A stretch of 64,000 nt of DNA, taken from positions 26,417 through 90,416 of the forward strand of contig NZ_JBHSXH010000014.1 of NCBI RefSeq assembly GCF_042662625.1, written 5' to 3'. Positions 44,729-54,343 of this stretch are shown in pieces; the stretch's first letter is position 1, and the number at the start of each line of letters is the position of its first letter. Origin of the DNA: Halopelagius fulvigenes. GTDB lineage: Archaea > Halobacteriota > Halobacteria > Halobacteriales > Haloferacaceae. A program made the position numbers and the translations under genes. Below the pieces are notes generated by a model. It did no database searches. It was given only the letters and a program-made list of their open reading frames with translations, and was not told the DNA's origin.

Positions 44729-46156
44729 TTAGTTCTGAGCGTTGTCGATGACTGTCTGAAGTTCCTGTGCGTATTGGTCGATCACGCTGTCCGGATTCGC
44801 GTCCTTAAGGACAACGTCGCTGACGAGGTTCGGGAGCGCGTCGGCGCCAGTGATAGTCCCCGCGAACGGGTTCGGTGGGTCTGTCCCCTCAATGGAACTT
44901 CGGAAGTTAGTCGCGACCTCCGTCTGGTACGCTTTCGTGTCCTTAGGAGTGTACGCCTCCGGCAGGTTTTCGAGGAAGGTCTGGTACTCGTCGCTCTCTC
45001 GGATGCCGGGGAAGGCGGGCACGTCGTGGACCGGATTGAGCTTGTAAAGTGGCAGCAACTGTTCTTTCTGCGTCATGAATCGCATGAGTGTCTTTGCGGC
45101 CTCAACGTTGGATCCTCTGAAAGTTCCCAGTCCGTCGATATTGCCGTCGGTCGTCCGCGTTCGTTTTTTCGGCATCTGGGCCGCGTGGACGTCCGCGGCA
45201 AAGTCGCGTCCGTCTTGGATCGCGTACATCTTCGGCCGGTAGCCGATGTAGTTCCCGGACGCAGACACCTGATTTGGAATCGCGCGCGCCCAAGACGTGA
45301 AGCCAGAGTCGCTCGCAACTGGTGAGTACTGATGTTGTTCCTTCAGGAGATTGAGTGTCTCTATCATTCGTCCTCGATTCTTGCCCTTATGGAAGTTGAC
45401 GACCATCTTGTCGCCCTTCCACTTGGCGATGGAACACTCCGCGGTTCGGAGCCAGGCCCGGAGGTGGTAGACCGCATGGTCTCCCGATCCGGCGGGGACG
45501 TAGGTACCGTGGATTCCATCAAGTTCGTTAACTTTCCGGGCGTACTCGGTCGCCGTCTCCCACGTCCAATCGGGCCGTCGGTCCATTCCGACCTCTTCAG
45601 CAAGGTCGCCACGCCAGTACCACGCGACGACGTTAAGAAACGTTGGGAGCGTCCAGTGCTCGCCGTCCCACTTGACGTGTTTGTACGCCGTCCCGAGGCG
45701 TTCTTCAACGTCGGTGACGACATCGGAGACGGGTGCGAGGATGTCCTGAGACTGAAACGCTGTCGCGTTCGTCTGACTCATGGCGAATATCTCCGGGGGC
45801 GTTCCCGCCTGAATCAGTTGCGTCACCCGTTGGACGCCGGACGTCTGCCGACCAACGTACTCGACGTTGATATCGGCATTTGTCGCGCTCTTGAAATCCG
45901 ATGAGATACCGTTCCAGAAGTTCTTAACTGGGTCTGCTGTCTCGTCGATGACTATGTGTACCTTCGTTCCGCTCAGGTCAGGCCACTCACCGCTCGACGA
46001 GCTACCGGTCGTCCCCCCACCGCCACTGCCACCGTTTGGAGTCTCAGTTCCTCCGCCCCCCTGTCCAGAACAACCTGCGAGTCCCAGAGTTGACGCTGCT
46101 GCGACGCCCTTTAAATACGCCCGCCTAGAACTCCATGTCTTGCATTGTCTTACCAT
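44729..46156 (-). CDS. Sugar-binding lipoprotein of ABC importer, Tat-exported
   Basis: 475 aa from MVRQCKTWSSRRAYLKGVAA (46156); an ATG 24 bases earlier is also possible. The twin-arginine signal SRRAYLKG and lipobox LAGC are followed by a Gly/Ser linker (GGGGTETPNGGSGGGG), typical of haloarchaeal lipoproteins. The mature part is a family 1 solute-binding protein (YPRP..., MRFMTQKEQLLPLYKLNPVH). It captures a sugar or sugar derivative outside the cell. It is first in the operon with the two permeases. Confidence 0.92.
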   Translation of the reverse strand: MVRQCKTWSSRRAYLKGVAAASTLGLAGCSGQGGGGTETPNGGSGGGGTTGSSSSGEWPDLSGTKVHIVIDETADPVKNFWNGISSDFKSATNADINVEYVGRQTSGVQRVTQLIQAGTPPEIFAMSQTNATAFQSQDILAPVSDVVTDVEERLGTAYKHVKWDGEHWTLPTFLNVVAWYWRGDLAEEVGMDRRPDWTWETATEYARKVNELDGIHGTYVPAGSGDHAVYHLRAWLRTAECSIAKWKGDKMVVNFHKGKNRGRMIETLNLLKEQHQYSPVASDSGFTSWARAIPNQVSASGNYIGYRPKMYAIQDGRDFAADVHAAQMPKKRTRTTDGNIDGLGTFRGSNVEAAKTLMRFMTQKEQLLPLYKLNPVHDVPAFPGIRESDEYQTFLENLPEAYTPKDTKAYQTEVATNFRSSIEGTDPPNPFAGTITGADALPNLVSDVVLKDANPDSVIDQYAQELQTVIDNAQN

Positions 46157-46334
46157 ATCAATTGTGAAGTGCGTACTCATACTATTTATAATTTGGCAAC
46201 GGTACTGTTCCGATAGTGGAGGACGTTGCTACCTCCAGGCACGCGGACGAAGATTACGATACACCCCGTCGGAACACGCGCGGTTCCGCCGAGATCCCAC
46301 GAGAGAACGTAACCGTGGGCGGACTCCGAGAGCG

Positions 46335-48029
46335 TCAGAACGACCTCGGGTCGACCTCCGTCTCGTACGAAGTGAAGTCCACCGCCGTCGGTTCATTCGG
46401 GTCGACGTTGACGTCAACGAGTGTCGGTCCGTCGGTTTCGAGCGCCCACTCTGTCGCTTCTCGAAGATCGGACAGAGTCCGCACCTTTCGGGCCCGACAT
46501 CCGTATCCTTCCGCGACTGCGGTCCAGTCCGGTGACGTCCACTTGAACTGGTGCCGGTTCCCTTCATCCTCCGGATGCATTGCCTTACTGATGACGCCAT
46601 AGTCGGCGTCGTTGAACAGGATGACGACCAAATCGAGGCCGTACTCGGCGGCGGTGTGCAGTTCTTGGGCGCACATCATCAGACTACCGTCACCAGTGAG
46701 TGTGAGGACCGGTCGGTCGGGTCGCGCCAGTTTCGCGCCGATTGCACTCGGTAGCCCGACGCCCATCCCGGCCCAAGAACCGGCTGTAATCAGTTCCTCG
46801 CGCGCGTACGCCTCAAAGACATTCTTGCTCCAGATTCGATGTCCACCGATGTCCGTCGTGACGACGGTCTCCCTTGGGATAACCTCTCGGACCGCTCTGA
46901 GGAGGCCCGGTGACGCGACTGGCGGCCCTTCGTCAAGGAGTCCGGCGGCTCGGAGACACTCGCCGTACTCCGTACGCACGGCCGTCGCTAGCTCCGATCC
47001 GTCCCATCCGGCCGCTACATCCCGCGAATCGAGGTTCTCTGCAAGCTGTTTGCACGCTTCGCCGACGTCAGCGACAACTGCAATGTCCGCGTCGTAGGCG
47101 GCACCTATCTCGGCCGGGTCGAGGTTGACGTGGACGAGCGTCTCACCCATCGGTATCGACCAGTTCGCCGTGTTCGGCCCGTCGAAGTTCGTCCCGAGTG
47201 CAAGGACCACGTCTGCGGTCTCGAACACCGTCCTTGCGCCAGCCGGGAGGTCCCCGCCCGTGACGCCGAGGAACCGGTCGTCGTCCTCGGAGAAGACGCC
47301 TTTTCCCTTATACGACGCGGCGACTGGTGCGTCAAGAACTGACGCGAGTTCGGCGACCCCATCCGGCCCATCCGGGGAACGTCGTGCGCCTCCCCCCACG
47401 TACAGGAGCGGTCGCTTGGCGTCGGCGAGACAGTCAACCACCCTCGCGAGTGCGTCGTCAGCCACATAGTTTATCCGTTCGACACTGACGTTCGCCGCAG
47501 GAGAATCGATTGGTTGCGCGAGCATCCCTCGCGGAATCCCTATGCGGACTGGACCGGTCGGCGGGGCCAGTGCTGTTTTGATACCCCATTTGATCTGTTC
47601 TTGGAATTGTATTGGCGACTCAACAGTAATGTTCGCCTTGACGACGTGGTCGAACGTTTCGTGTTCGAGTTCGTGAATCGGGTGCCTGCCGAACTCGTCG
47701 TGGTTCGGAATCGGCGAGATGTGAAGTATTGGCACGTTGTCGTCGAGCGCATTCTTGAGTCCGTGAGCCGCGTTGGTATCCCCGGGGCCGGGAACGGTAA
47801 TCGTGGCCGCTACTTGATGGCTGGCCTCGTGATACCCCCACGCAACGTGGGGAACCGCCGTCTCATGGCGTGCCATTACGTATTCAATGTCGTTTCGTTC
47901 TGCCACGGTCCGGTCGAGCGGCAACGTCTGGGTTCCTGGAATTCCCACCAGGAGTTTGACACCCACGTCTACCAACGTCTCGTATAGATATTCGCTCCCA
48001 CGCTTTCGAGTCGCTGTTTCTTCGGACAT
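46335..48029 (-). CDS. Thiamine-diphosphate-dependent enzyme, acetolactate-synthase-like
   Basis: 564 aa. N-terminal Pyr domain with catalytic Glu56 (MARHETAVPHVAWGYHE), central domain (LYVGGGARRSPDGPDGVAEL) and C-terminal PP domain with ThDP motif GDGSLMMCAQELHTAAEYGL and NDADYG. Family includes acetolactate synthase, benzoylformate decarboxylase and 2-keto acid decarboxylases. Glu56 excludes a glyoxylate carboligase of the usual Val type. In this setting it may cleave or condense a 2-keto acid from the dehydratase/dehydrogenase pathway. It lies in the same direction as the ABC operon. Confidence 0.88.
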   Translation of the reverse strand: MSEETATRKRGSEYLYETLVDVGVKLLVGIPGTQTLPLDRTVAERNDIEYVMARHETAVPHVAWGYHEASHQVAATITVPGPGDTNAAHGLKNALDDNVPILHISPIPNHDEFGRHPIHELEHETFDHVVKANITVESPIQFQEQIKWGIKTALAPPTGPVRIGIPRGMLAQPIDSPAANVSVERINYVADDALARVVDCLADAKRPLLYVGGGARRSPDGPDGVAELASVLDAPVAASYKGKGVFSEDDDRFLGVTGGDLPAGARTVFETADVVLALGTNFDGPNTANWSIPMGETLVHVNLDPAEIGAAYDADIAVVADVGEACKQLAENLDSRDVAAGWDGSELATAVRTEYGECLRAAGLLDEGPPVASPGLLRAVREVIPRETVVTTDIGGHRIWSKNVFEAYAREELITAGSWAGMGVGLPSAIGAKLARPDRPVLTLTGDGSLMMCAQELHTAAEYGLDLVVILFNDADYGVISKAMHPEDEGNRHQFKWTSPDWTAVAEGYGCRARKVRTLSDLREATEWALETDGPTLVDVNVDPNEPTAVDFTSYETEVDPRSF

Positions 48030-48096
48030 ATATGATTTACTTCGAGGACCATTATAATTGGTTCCCTGACCGATCGTTCGACTGTCGGATACTGCG

Positions 48097-49035
48097 TTAG
48101 TCGATGAGGCGGTTGATATCGTCGTCTAACTTCCGATAGAGTTCCTCGGCTTTGGCTTCGTCCTCGGGCGAGAGGGAACGAATCGGCTCTCGGACGAACC
48201 CACCGTGGAGTCCAGCGAGTTCGAGCCCCTTCTTGACCGCTGGGATGCTGACTGCGCTCCCGATGGTATTGTTCTGTCCCGTCCGGTCACGGAAGTTCTG
48301 GTACGGAAGGCAGATATTCCGAATTTGTCGTGCACGCTCCCAGTCCTCTACAGAGAGCGCGTTGAACAGTTCGAGCCCCACTTCGGGTCGGAAGTTACTG
48401 ACGCCCGCGGAGAAACCTTCGACGCCTTCGCTCCAGTAACTGACCGCGTAGGGTTCGGCGAGTCCGTCGACCCAGACAACGTCGTCGGAACCGGCGGCGA
48501 TAGAGGCACCGAGTTTGACGGGGTCTTTAATTGCGTACTTGATACCAACCACGTTTTCGAGCTGTGTGAGGTTGGCCAAAAAGTCGACCGACGGGTCGAA
48601 CGCTCGGATGTAGGGTGTAAATGGAGTGTCCGTTACGGACGCTAACTCGTCGAAGTAGTCCAACAATCCCTGTTCGTGGACGTACGTGTGGTCGGGAGGC
48701 ATAATCATGTGTCCGTCGACCCCGAGACGGTCGTATGCACGAATTAGCTCCTGTGCGTTATCTGTACATCCGCCGACGCCAGCGAGAATACATGCGCTGG
48801 AGGGAAGTGCATCGATGCTCGCTTCCGTAACCTCGACACATTCATCCTGCGTGAGCGAGTGATATTCGCTAATGTTGGCGGCCGAGAGGAACGAACGCAG
48901 ACCCCTGTCGTAGAGTGATTGCGCGTTCTCTCCGATTTTCCAGCTTTCTATCTCTCCATGTTCGTCGAACGGTGTGAGAAGTCCGGCGGCAACACCCCGC
49001 AGACGCTCCTTCACCTCGTCTACTGCTAACGGCAT
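48097..49035 (-). CDS. DHDPS/KdgD-type dehydratase or aldolase
   Basis: 312 aa TIM-barrel of the dihydrodipicolinate synthase superfamily: LLTPFDEHGEIESWKIGENA, Schiff-base Lys166 (VVGIKYAIKDP) and possible Tyr142. The late pattern GVEGFSAGVSNFRPEVGLEL and FVREPIRSLSPEDEAKAEEL is close in form to 5-dehydro-4-deoxyglucarate dehydratase, which makes 2-ketoglutarate semialdehyde. 2-keto-3-deoxy-sugar aldolase is the alternative. It lies 67 bp upstream of the ThDP gene and after a dead aldehyde dehydrogenase gene that could have carried the next step. Confidence 0.82.
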   Translation of the reverse strand: MPLAVDEVKERLRGVAAGLLTPFDEHGEIESWKIGENAQSLYDRGLRSFLSAANISEYHSLTQDECVEVTEASIDALPSSACILAGVGGCTDNAQELIRAYDRLGVDGHMIMPPDHTYVHEQGLLDYFDELASVTDTPFTPYIRAFDPSVDFLANLTQLENVVGIKYAIKDPVKLGASIAAGSDDVVWVDGLAEPYAVSYWSEGVEGFSAGVSNFRPEVGLELFNALSVEDWERARQIRNICLPYQNFRDRTGQNNTIGSAVSIPAVKKGLELAGLHGGFVREPIRSLSPEDEAKAEELYRKLDDDINRLID

Positions 49036-49143
49036 AAAAAAGTATTAACGTATTGGTTCATAAGTATTCCGCCCACGAACACTATGCATTCGTTTGAAAT
49101 CCGATGGGTATCGAAGCGAAGACAGGTACTAAACGGAAGTAAT

Positions 49144-49615
49144 TCAGTAGTTCCGATAAATAGTTTTCGTGGACGTGGAGAAGTCGAGTCCCGCATCGCC
49201 CTGTTCTCGATAGGTGTCCTTGTTCTGGCTACTCGGTGACGTGGTTAAGTCACTGAGATCACGTGCCTTCTGTGCGTAGTACGCGAAGATGTCGATTGCC
49301 CGCTGAACCTCACCGCTGGCCTCTGACCGTGTTTTTCCCTCCTCACGAACGAGCGTCTCGGTCGCTTCTTCTTTGCGCCGTGAGTGCGTCACCCGCCTGA
49401 TTTAGAATCGCACCGCGTTCCGGACTCGGCGTGCTTGCCCACTCCTTCTACGTATTGACGGCGTCCTCAATTGCGGTTTCGACGTCCGCCGTCGTGGAAT
49501 TTTGGAACTGAGCGACTACTTCCGTGTTGTCTGCAGGGTTCACCACCCCGAACGTCTCTCCCTCTCCCGACTCGGTCCACTCCCCGTTCACATAATTGCC
49601 GTACTCTGTCATCAT
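49144..49615 (-). pseudogene. Aldehyde dehydrogenase pseudogene, 5' third only
   Basis: From ATG 49615 the minus strand reads MMTEYGNYVNGEWTESGEGE, TFGVVNPADNTEVVAQFQNS, then a TAG and KEWASTPSPERGAILNQAGD. A frameshift leads into ETLVREEGKTRSEASGEVQR and AIDIFAYYAQKARDLSD, after which homology stops. These are the first about 130 residues of an ALDH of the 2-ketoglutarate-semialdehyde type. The catalytic Cys and Glu regions are absent. Confidence 0.85.
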
Positions 49616-50018
49616 GTCGTTCGAGCGCTCTCTCTTCTAGTATGCCACTGTTTTTGCAGTATCGACCTGCACAGGTCGTTCTTCGAGAGAGAACGAACTC
49701 ACGACGAAGGCTGATATCTAAAAGTACCGTGAGAAACCGTCCACCGCTCGGAGTGACGTATAGGACTTACTTCGATACCGGCGTGGTTTTCGTCATCTGT
49801 TGCTGCGCCATATCTTAATAAGCGGAAATAATTATCAATCACGAATCACTCTTCCCACGTTGCAAACAATTGGTTAATCACTTTGACCGAACCGAAGAAG
49901 TGTGTCGACAGAGCAGGTACATGCTGCTGATAGACCATGCCGAATTCGCTACTGGAGGAGTGGTGGTGAACAGACAACGCGAGCACACAAGAAGAGAAGT
50001 CGAAAAGAGGAGCAGCAG
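49616..50018. other. Intergenic, nothing recognised
   Basis: Between the ALDH remnant and the IclR gene. No gene, RNA or strong repeat seen. Confidence 0.4.
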
Positions 50019-50783
50019 TTACGAGTAGCGGGAGTTGACTTCGATGACATTAGCCGCCTGCGCTATCTGATCGTTTAGTTCGCTCTCCATCCGTTCGTCG
50101 GTCATTCGCTTCGAGGGTCCGGAGACGCTCAGTGCCCCCATCACCTCGGCGTCGGGCCCTGCAACTGCCATCCCGATACAACGAACGCCGCGGATGTTCT
50201 CCTCGTCGTCGATCGCATACCCGCGTCGTCGGGTCTCCTCGAGGTCTTCTTTGAGTCGGTCGGGATCAGTTATCGTCCGATCGGTTTTCTTCGACAGTTT
50301 CTGCTGTTCGAGAATTTGCTCGCTCCGTTCAGCGGGGAGTTCGGCTAGAATCGCCTTCCCGAGCGAAGTAGAGTACATCGGCATCCGTTTTCCGATTCGT
50401 GACGCTGTTTCTACGGCAACTTCACCGCGTGCCTTCGAGAGATAGACAATGTCACCTTCTTCTTCAGCTGCGAAATGAACGACTTCACCTGTCTCTTCTG
50501 CAAGGTGCATCACTTCCTTCCTGACGATTTTATGATCGGCGATCTGGTTTTTTACCTCCTCAGCAATCTGGAGGAACTGAAGACTCAGACTGTACGTGTG
50601 GCCCTCTTTGACGACGAAGGACTCGTCCTGTAACGTGGCTAGATGTCCATGGACGGCGCTTTTTGCGAAGTCGAGTTCGTTCGAGATTTCTGTGACCCCT
50701 GCACCCCCCGAGGTACGAAGTGCATCTATGATACGGCAGGTGTTTTGGACCGTTTCGATCTTTCTTGAGCTATTTGTTACCAT
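50019..50783 (-). CDS. IclR-family transcriptional regulator (second)
   Basis: 254 aa from MVTNSSRKIETVQNTCRIID (50783), chosen over an upstream ATG that adds unlikely residues. Winged helix with GAGVTEISNELDFAKSAVHG, HLATLQDESFVVKEG, and IclR effector domain with MYSTSLGKAILAELPAERSE and YAIDDEENIRGVRCIGMAVA. It probably governs the sugar-acid region it terminates. A half-site GTTCACTATTT lies upstream at 50925-50935. Confidence 0.93.
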   Translation of the reverse strand: MVTNSSRKIETVQNTCRIIDALRTSGGAGVTEISNELDFAKSAVHGHLATLQDESFVVKEGHTYSLSLQFLQIAEEVKNQIADHKIVRKEVMHLAEETGEVVHFAAEEEGDIVYLSKARGEVAVETASRIGKRMPMYSTSLGKAILAELPAERSEQILEQQKLSKKTDRTITDPDRLKEDLEETRRRGYAIDDEENIRGVRCIGMAVAGPDAEVMGALSVSGPSKRMTDERMESELNDQIAQAANVIEVNSRYS

Positions 50784-51599
50784 AGTAGTAGCACTCCGCT
50801 GGAGGAGTATAACTCTTGTTCTCGACGAAAGAACGATTCTGGGCGATTCTTCCTCCAAATTTCGCGTTTTCTCATCAAGTGTGTCATACAGCCTTAACGT
50901 CTGTACTCTACCTTCTTCTTAACAGTTCACTATTTGTGTCGTTCTCTCTGAGATAGTCCTATATAAAGGGTATTGTAGTCTCTGTTCCACTAGGTCTGAC
51001 CATCGGTCTGAGATGGAAATCCGCCATTCATTACATCTGTTATGGCAATAGGTCGTAACTCCGCGCTGATTCGTCGCTCCGACGTAGCTTTCCATTACAA
51101 TTTTAGTATTGTAATTCTAGCCTCTCTGAGGAAACGGGTATTGCTGTTCTCCGGCCGAGAACGCTGAGCACGGACGTAGTTCTGTCTTATTGTATTGCCC
51201 TTGAGGGGGAACGGCACGGTGTAATAGTGTTCTCTGCGAATTATGACGCTCATTACGGACATGATACTGTAATTTCTCCGTATGTTTGAGGCTGGTGGCG
51301 ACGGGAGCATTTCGTTACTGTCGTCCATATTTGGGTAGAGGTTGTCGACGATAAGATTCAAGTAGTCACTCCTATTGAACACCTCGTAACATCTCTCCGG
51401 ACCCCCGTTATGAAGTCGTCCCCTGTCGAATATATATCCCGATTGATGGTTTGTAGAAATCCATATTGCCAAGGTCTAGTGCGGCACAACTTCGGAGGAT
51501 GGAAATCGGCGTCGTCGTCACCTTCGCCCTCGAGAGTCACGGTTTCCCCTCTGGTACGCGGTGTCTACCTCGTCGAGATACTCTCGGACTGAATCGCCG
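50784..51599. promoter_or_regulatory. Upstream region of second iclR gene, otherwise empty
   Basis: GTTCACTATTTGTGTCG at 50925-50941 matches the left half of the operator motif found before the first iclR gene. The remainder is AT-rich with no recognisable gene. Confidence 0.4.
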
Positions 51600-51787
51600 C
51601 GGGAGGGTTCGGCATCGTCAGGACGCTACTTACGGATGCCGGCGCGGTGACACCGACTGCCGTGGGGTTCGTCGCCGACGGGTTCGGGTTCCGGGTCGCG
51701 TTCGCCGTTCTCTCTGCCTCACTGGTCGGCGGGGCGACGGTCGCAATCGGACTCCTACTCGCCGGCGGCGAGACGAACGACGGGTGA
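51600..51787 (+). pseudogene. C-terminal fragment of an MFS transporter
   Basis: The frame ending TGA at 51787 reads GFGIVRTLLTDAGAVTPTAV, GFVADGFGFRVAFAVLSASL and ATVAIGLLLAGGETNDG, the last two helices of an MFS protein. No N-terminal part is present nearby. From 51788 to 52033 nothing is recognised. Confidence 0.6.
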
Positions 51788-52033
51788 GGGAGTTCGTCAG
51801 TGTACTGCGCCACCGCCGGGCACCCTTGGTGTACCGATGTCGGTTGGCCTTCTCGCTTTCATGTGGATTCGTGCAGTGACCCCCTCGCCGAATACAACGC
51901 CGGTCTGTGAGTGGCATTACAATCATAGGGTTGTACGGAAATTGTCCATGTACTCCGAACGGAATCGTTCAATTACGGATCTGTGAGAGCGGACGAAAGC
52001 CGAGTATCGTGTATAGGCTACGACGACATCCAG

Positions 52034-53383
52034 TTAGTGCTTTTGGTAGCCTGGGTTCTCAAAGGCACGTATGTCGGGATCCTCTCCCTCGATATCCCGA
52101 ATGGAATCGAGTAGTCGATCTCGGAGTGTGTCGGCCACGTCACGGTAATCATGACGACCGACAAGGTTGATCTGTTCTTCGGGATCTCGCCGGAGATCGT
52201 ACAGGTACCGTTCTAAGTAAATGTCACTTGCAGGTACACCGTTTCCACCGCGCCATCCATTTATTGTTGGCGCTGCGACGGCGTACTTCCATCGGTCGGT
52301 ACGAATCGCTCGGCCTATTTCGGCCTCGCTGATCTGGATGAACGCTTCGCCGTCTCTGTCCGGGTCGCTTCCCCGGATCACCGGAAGGATGCTCTTTCCG
52401 TGCATCTCATTAGGGATTTCTATCCCGGCCGTATCGAGGAGCGTCGGAGGTAGATCGAGCACGCTCGTGACCTGTTCGATGGTTCGACCCTGGTCGAACC
52501 CGGGCCCCGAAAGGATCGCTGGAACACGAACTGCCGATTCGTGCGCAGTACGCTTGTGTTCCCCGGGCCGCGTCCGGAAATGACAGCCGTGATCGGAGGT
52601 GAACGCGACGACGGTGTCGTCTCGGATGCTCTCGCGTTCGAGCGTCGAAAGTAACCGCCCGACGCACTCGTCAATGCGTTCGATGATTCCGTAGTAGTCC
52701 GGCAGTTCCTGGTACCAATCGCCGGGACGGTTTCGGAGGTCTGGTGGGACGTAGGGGTTGTGTTCGTGCCGTTCAGCGTATCCGTCCGGGGCGACGAACG
52801 TCCACCTATCGTTCTGATAGTGGGGCTCTACGTATCCAACCATAAGGAAGAACGGTTCTTCGAGCGTTTCGATAGCCCTCTCAGCGTAGTCGGTGAACGC
52901 GTCTGCGCGATACCCCTCGAACTCGACGGATTTTCCCCTATCGTCGTAGAGATATCCTTCGTCGGGATGAGTAGTGAACGGGGCGACATCGGCCGCAAGC
53001 CAGTAATCTTCGTAGCCGCCTCGGAGTTGAGGCGGTACAGGCTCGTCGAAGGTACTGGCGAGATGCCAGCTTCCGACGAATCCAACATCGTAACCGGTGG
53101 CTGAAAAGTAGTGCGCCAGCGTCTTCTCTTCCTCGTCGAGCCGAAGCGAATTGCGCCATACACCGGTCTCGGTAGCGTACTTTCCCGTTTGGAACGCAGC
53201 TCGAAATGGAGCACAAAGCGGCTGCGGTGTGATCGCCCGTTCGATTCGCGTCCCCTTCGTTGCGAGTTGATCGAGTGTCGGCGTGAAATTGACCGGCGAA
53301 TTATACTCGCCTACCGTATCCCACCGCTGCTGATCGGTCAGTACGAGTAGCACGTTCGGTTTCGTGGGCTCGCCATCTGTCAT
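52034..53383 (-). CDS. Sulfatase, arylsulfatase family
   Basis: 449 aa. Metal residues near the N-terminus (LVLTDQQRWDTVGEY: D17, Q18). Active-site Cys57 in LCAPFRAAFQTGKY is the CxPxR signature whose Cys becomes formylglycine. Asp/His of TSDHGCHFRTRPGEHKR complete the metal and substrate site. No signal peptide is evident, so a cytoplasmic enzyme acting on imported sulfated sugars or small sulfate esters. It is followed by the third IclR gene upstream and probably regulated by it. Confidence 0.9.
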   Translation of the reverse strand: MTDGEPTKPNVLLVLTDQQRWDTVGEYNSPVNFTPTLDQLATKGTRIERAITPQPLCAPFRAAFQTGKYATETGVWRNSLRLDEEEKTLAHYFSATGYDVGFVGSWHLASTFDEPVPPQLRGGYEDYWLAADVAPFTTHPDEGYLYDDRGKSVEFEGYRADAFTDYAERAIETLEEPFFLMVGYVEPHYQNDRWTFVAPDGYAERHEHNPYVPPDLRNRPGDWYQELPDYYGIIERIDECVGRLLSTLERESIRDDTVVAFTSDHGCHFRTRPGEHKRTAHESAVRVPAILSGPGFDQGRTIEQVTSVLDLPPTLLDTAGIEIPNEMHGKSILPVIRGSDPDRDGEAFIQISEAEIGRAIRTDRWKYAVAAPTINGWRGGNGVPASDIYLERYLYDLRRDPEEQINLVGRHDYRDVADTLRDRLLDSIRDIEGEDPDIRAFENPGYQKH

Positions 53384-53505
53384 CGCATTTCTGTAGTACT
53401 TGATTCGACATTAAACCTTAGCCATTACCCGCTTATTGTTGGTTTGTTCGCGCGTTGCAGTTTGGATCCGTGTCCCGCTCCAAGCCCTCATCGTCTCTGA
53501 GTCAC

Positions 53506-54285
53506 TTACTGTGATTGGAGCCGTGTCTCGATTGAGTGGACTGTACTTCCTAGGAAAGTACCGATATCTGAATTGATAGTTTGGTTCGACATTTCCGACG
53601 TCTGGATTGTAACGGTGATCGCCCCGACTGCACGCTGGTTCTCGCCCGTGAGAGGTGCAGCAATGCAGCGAAGTCCCTCAATGTATTCACCGCGGTCGTA
53701 CGCCTGCCGTCTATCATAGACCTCTTGGAGTTCTTCCGAGAGCGTCTCTCTGTCGGTAATCGTTTGGTCCGTTAACTCGGTCAATGTGACACGATCGAGT
53801 ATCCCTCGTCGTTCGTCTTCGGAGAGGTACGCCATAATCGCCTTTCCGCCGGCCGTAGCGTGAATCGGAAGGCGTTCTCCGACGCTGAACGGCAGTGGGT
53901 CCGCTGAGGACGGTGAGAACCGGATAGCGTGGAAACAGTATTCGTTCTCTAACAGCACTAGGCTCGTGGTTCGGTCGGTCGTGTTAGCGAGCTTCTGTAG
54001 CGGATCTCGGGAAATGTCAACAAGTTCGAAGTGAGAACGTGCTGCTAATCCAAGCCCGAGGAAGCCCAAGCTCAACCGATAGAGTCCGTCGTCCTTGACG
54101 ACATAATTTATGGACTGAAGCGTCGTGAGATGCTTATGAACGGTACTCTTCGGAAGATCCAATTGAGTAGCTATCTCCGTTACGCCCGCTCCGCTCTTCC
54201 GTTTCAACTCCCCTATTATTCGGAAACTCGTTTTCGTTGCCTTGACCGTCCGTGCATCCTTCGGTGAGGCGTCGTCAGTTCCCAT
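53506..54285 (-). CDS. IclR-family transcriptional regulator (third)
   Basis: 259 aa. Winged helix GAGVTEIATQLDLPKSTVHK, HLTTLQSINYVVKDDGLYRL, and effector domain with IHATAGGKAIMAYLSEDERR, RGEYIEGLRCIAAPLTGENQ. It is closest in appearance to the second regulator. An interlocked pair of dyads (GTTCA-N7-TGAAC, 54318-54334, and GTGAA-N5-TTCAC, 54329-54343) lies upstream. It likely controls the sulfatase, dehydrogenase and ABC genes around it. Confidence 0.93.
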   Translation of the reverse strand: MGTDDASPKDARTVKATKTSFRIIGELKRKSGAGVTEIATQLDLPKSTVHKHLTTLQSINYVVKDDGLYRLSLGFLGLGLAARSHFELVDISRDPLQKLANTTDRTTSLVLLENEYCFHAIRFSPSSADPLPFSVGERLPIHATAGGKAIMAYLSEDERRGILDRVTLTELTDQTITDRETLSEELQEVYDRRQAYDRGEYIEGLRCIAAPLTGENQRAVGAITVTIQTSEMSNQTINSDIGTFLGSTVHSIETRLQSQ

Positions 54286-54317
54286 ACCTCTACTTCTACT
54301 TCCTAGATTATGTATTT

Positions 54318-54343
54318 GTTCATGCAGTGTGAACGGACTTCAC
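54318..54343. promoter_or_regulatory. Overlapping dyads before third iclR gene
   Basis: GTTCATGCAGTGTGAAC (54318-54334) shares GTTC-N9-GAAC geometry with the motif at 17766, and GTGAA-CGGAC-TTCAC (54329-54343) overlaps it. The remaining gap to 54801 holds no recognisable gene. Confidence 0.45.

Noticed and set aside
46216..46602. 128-aa plus-strand frame after the ThDP gene
   Set aside because: Mostly antisense to the ThDP enzyme gene; Ser/Arg-rich without motifs.
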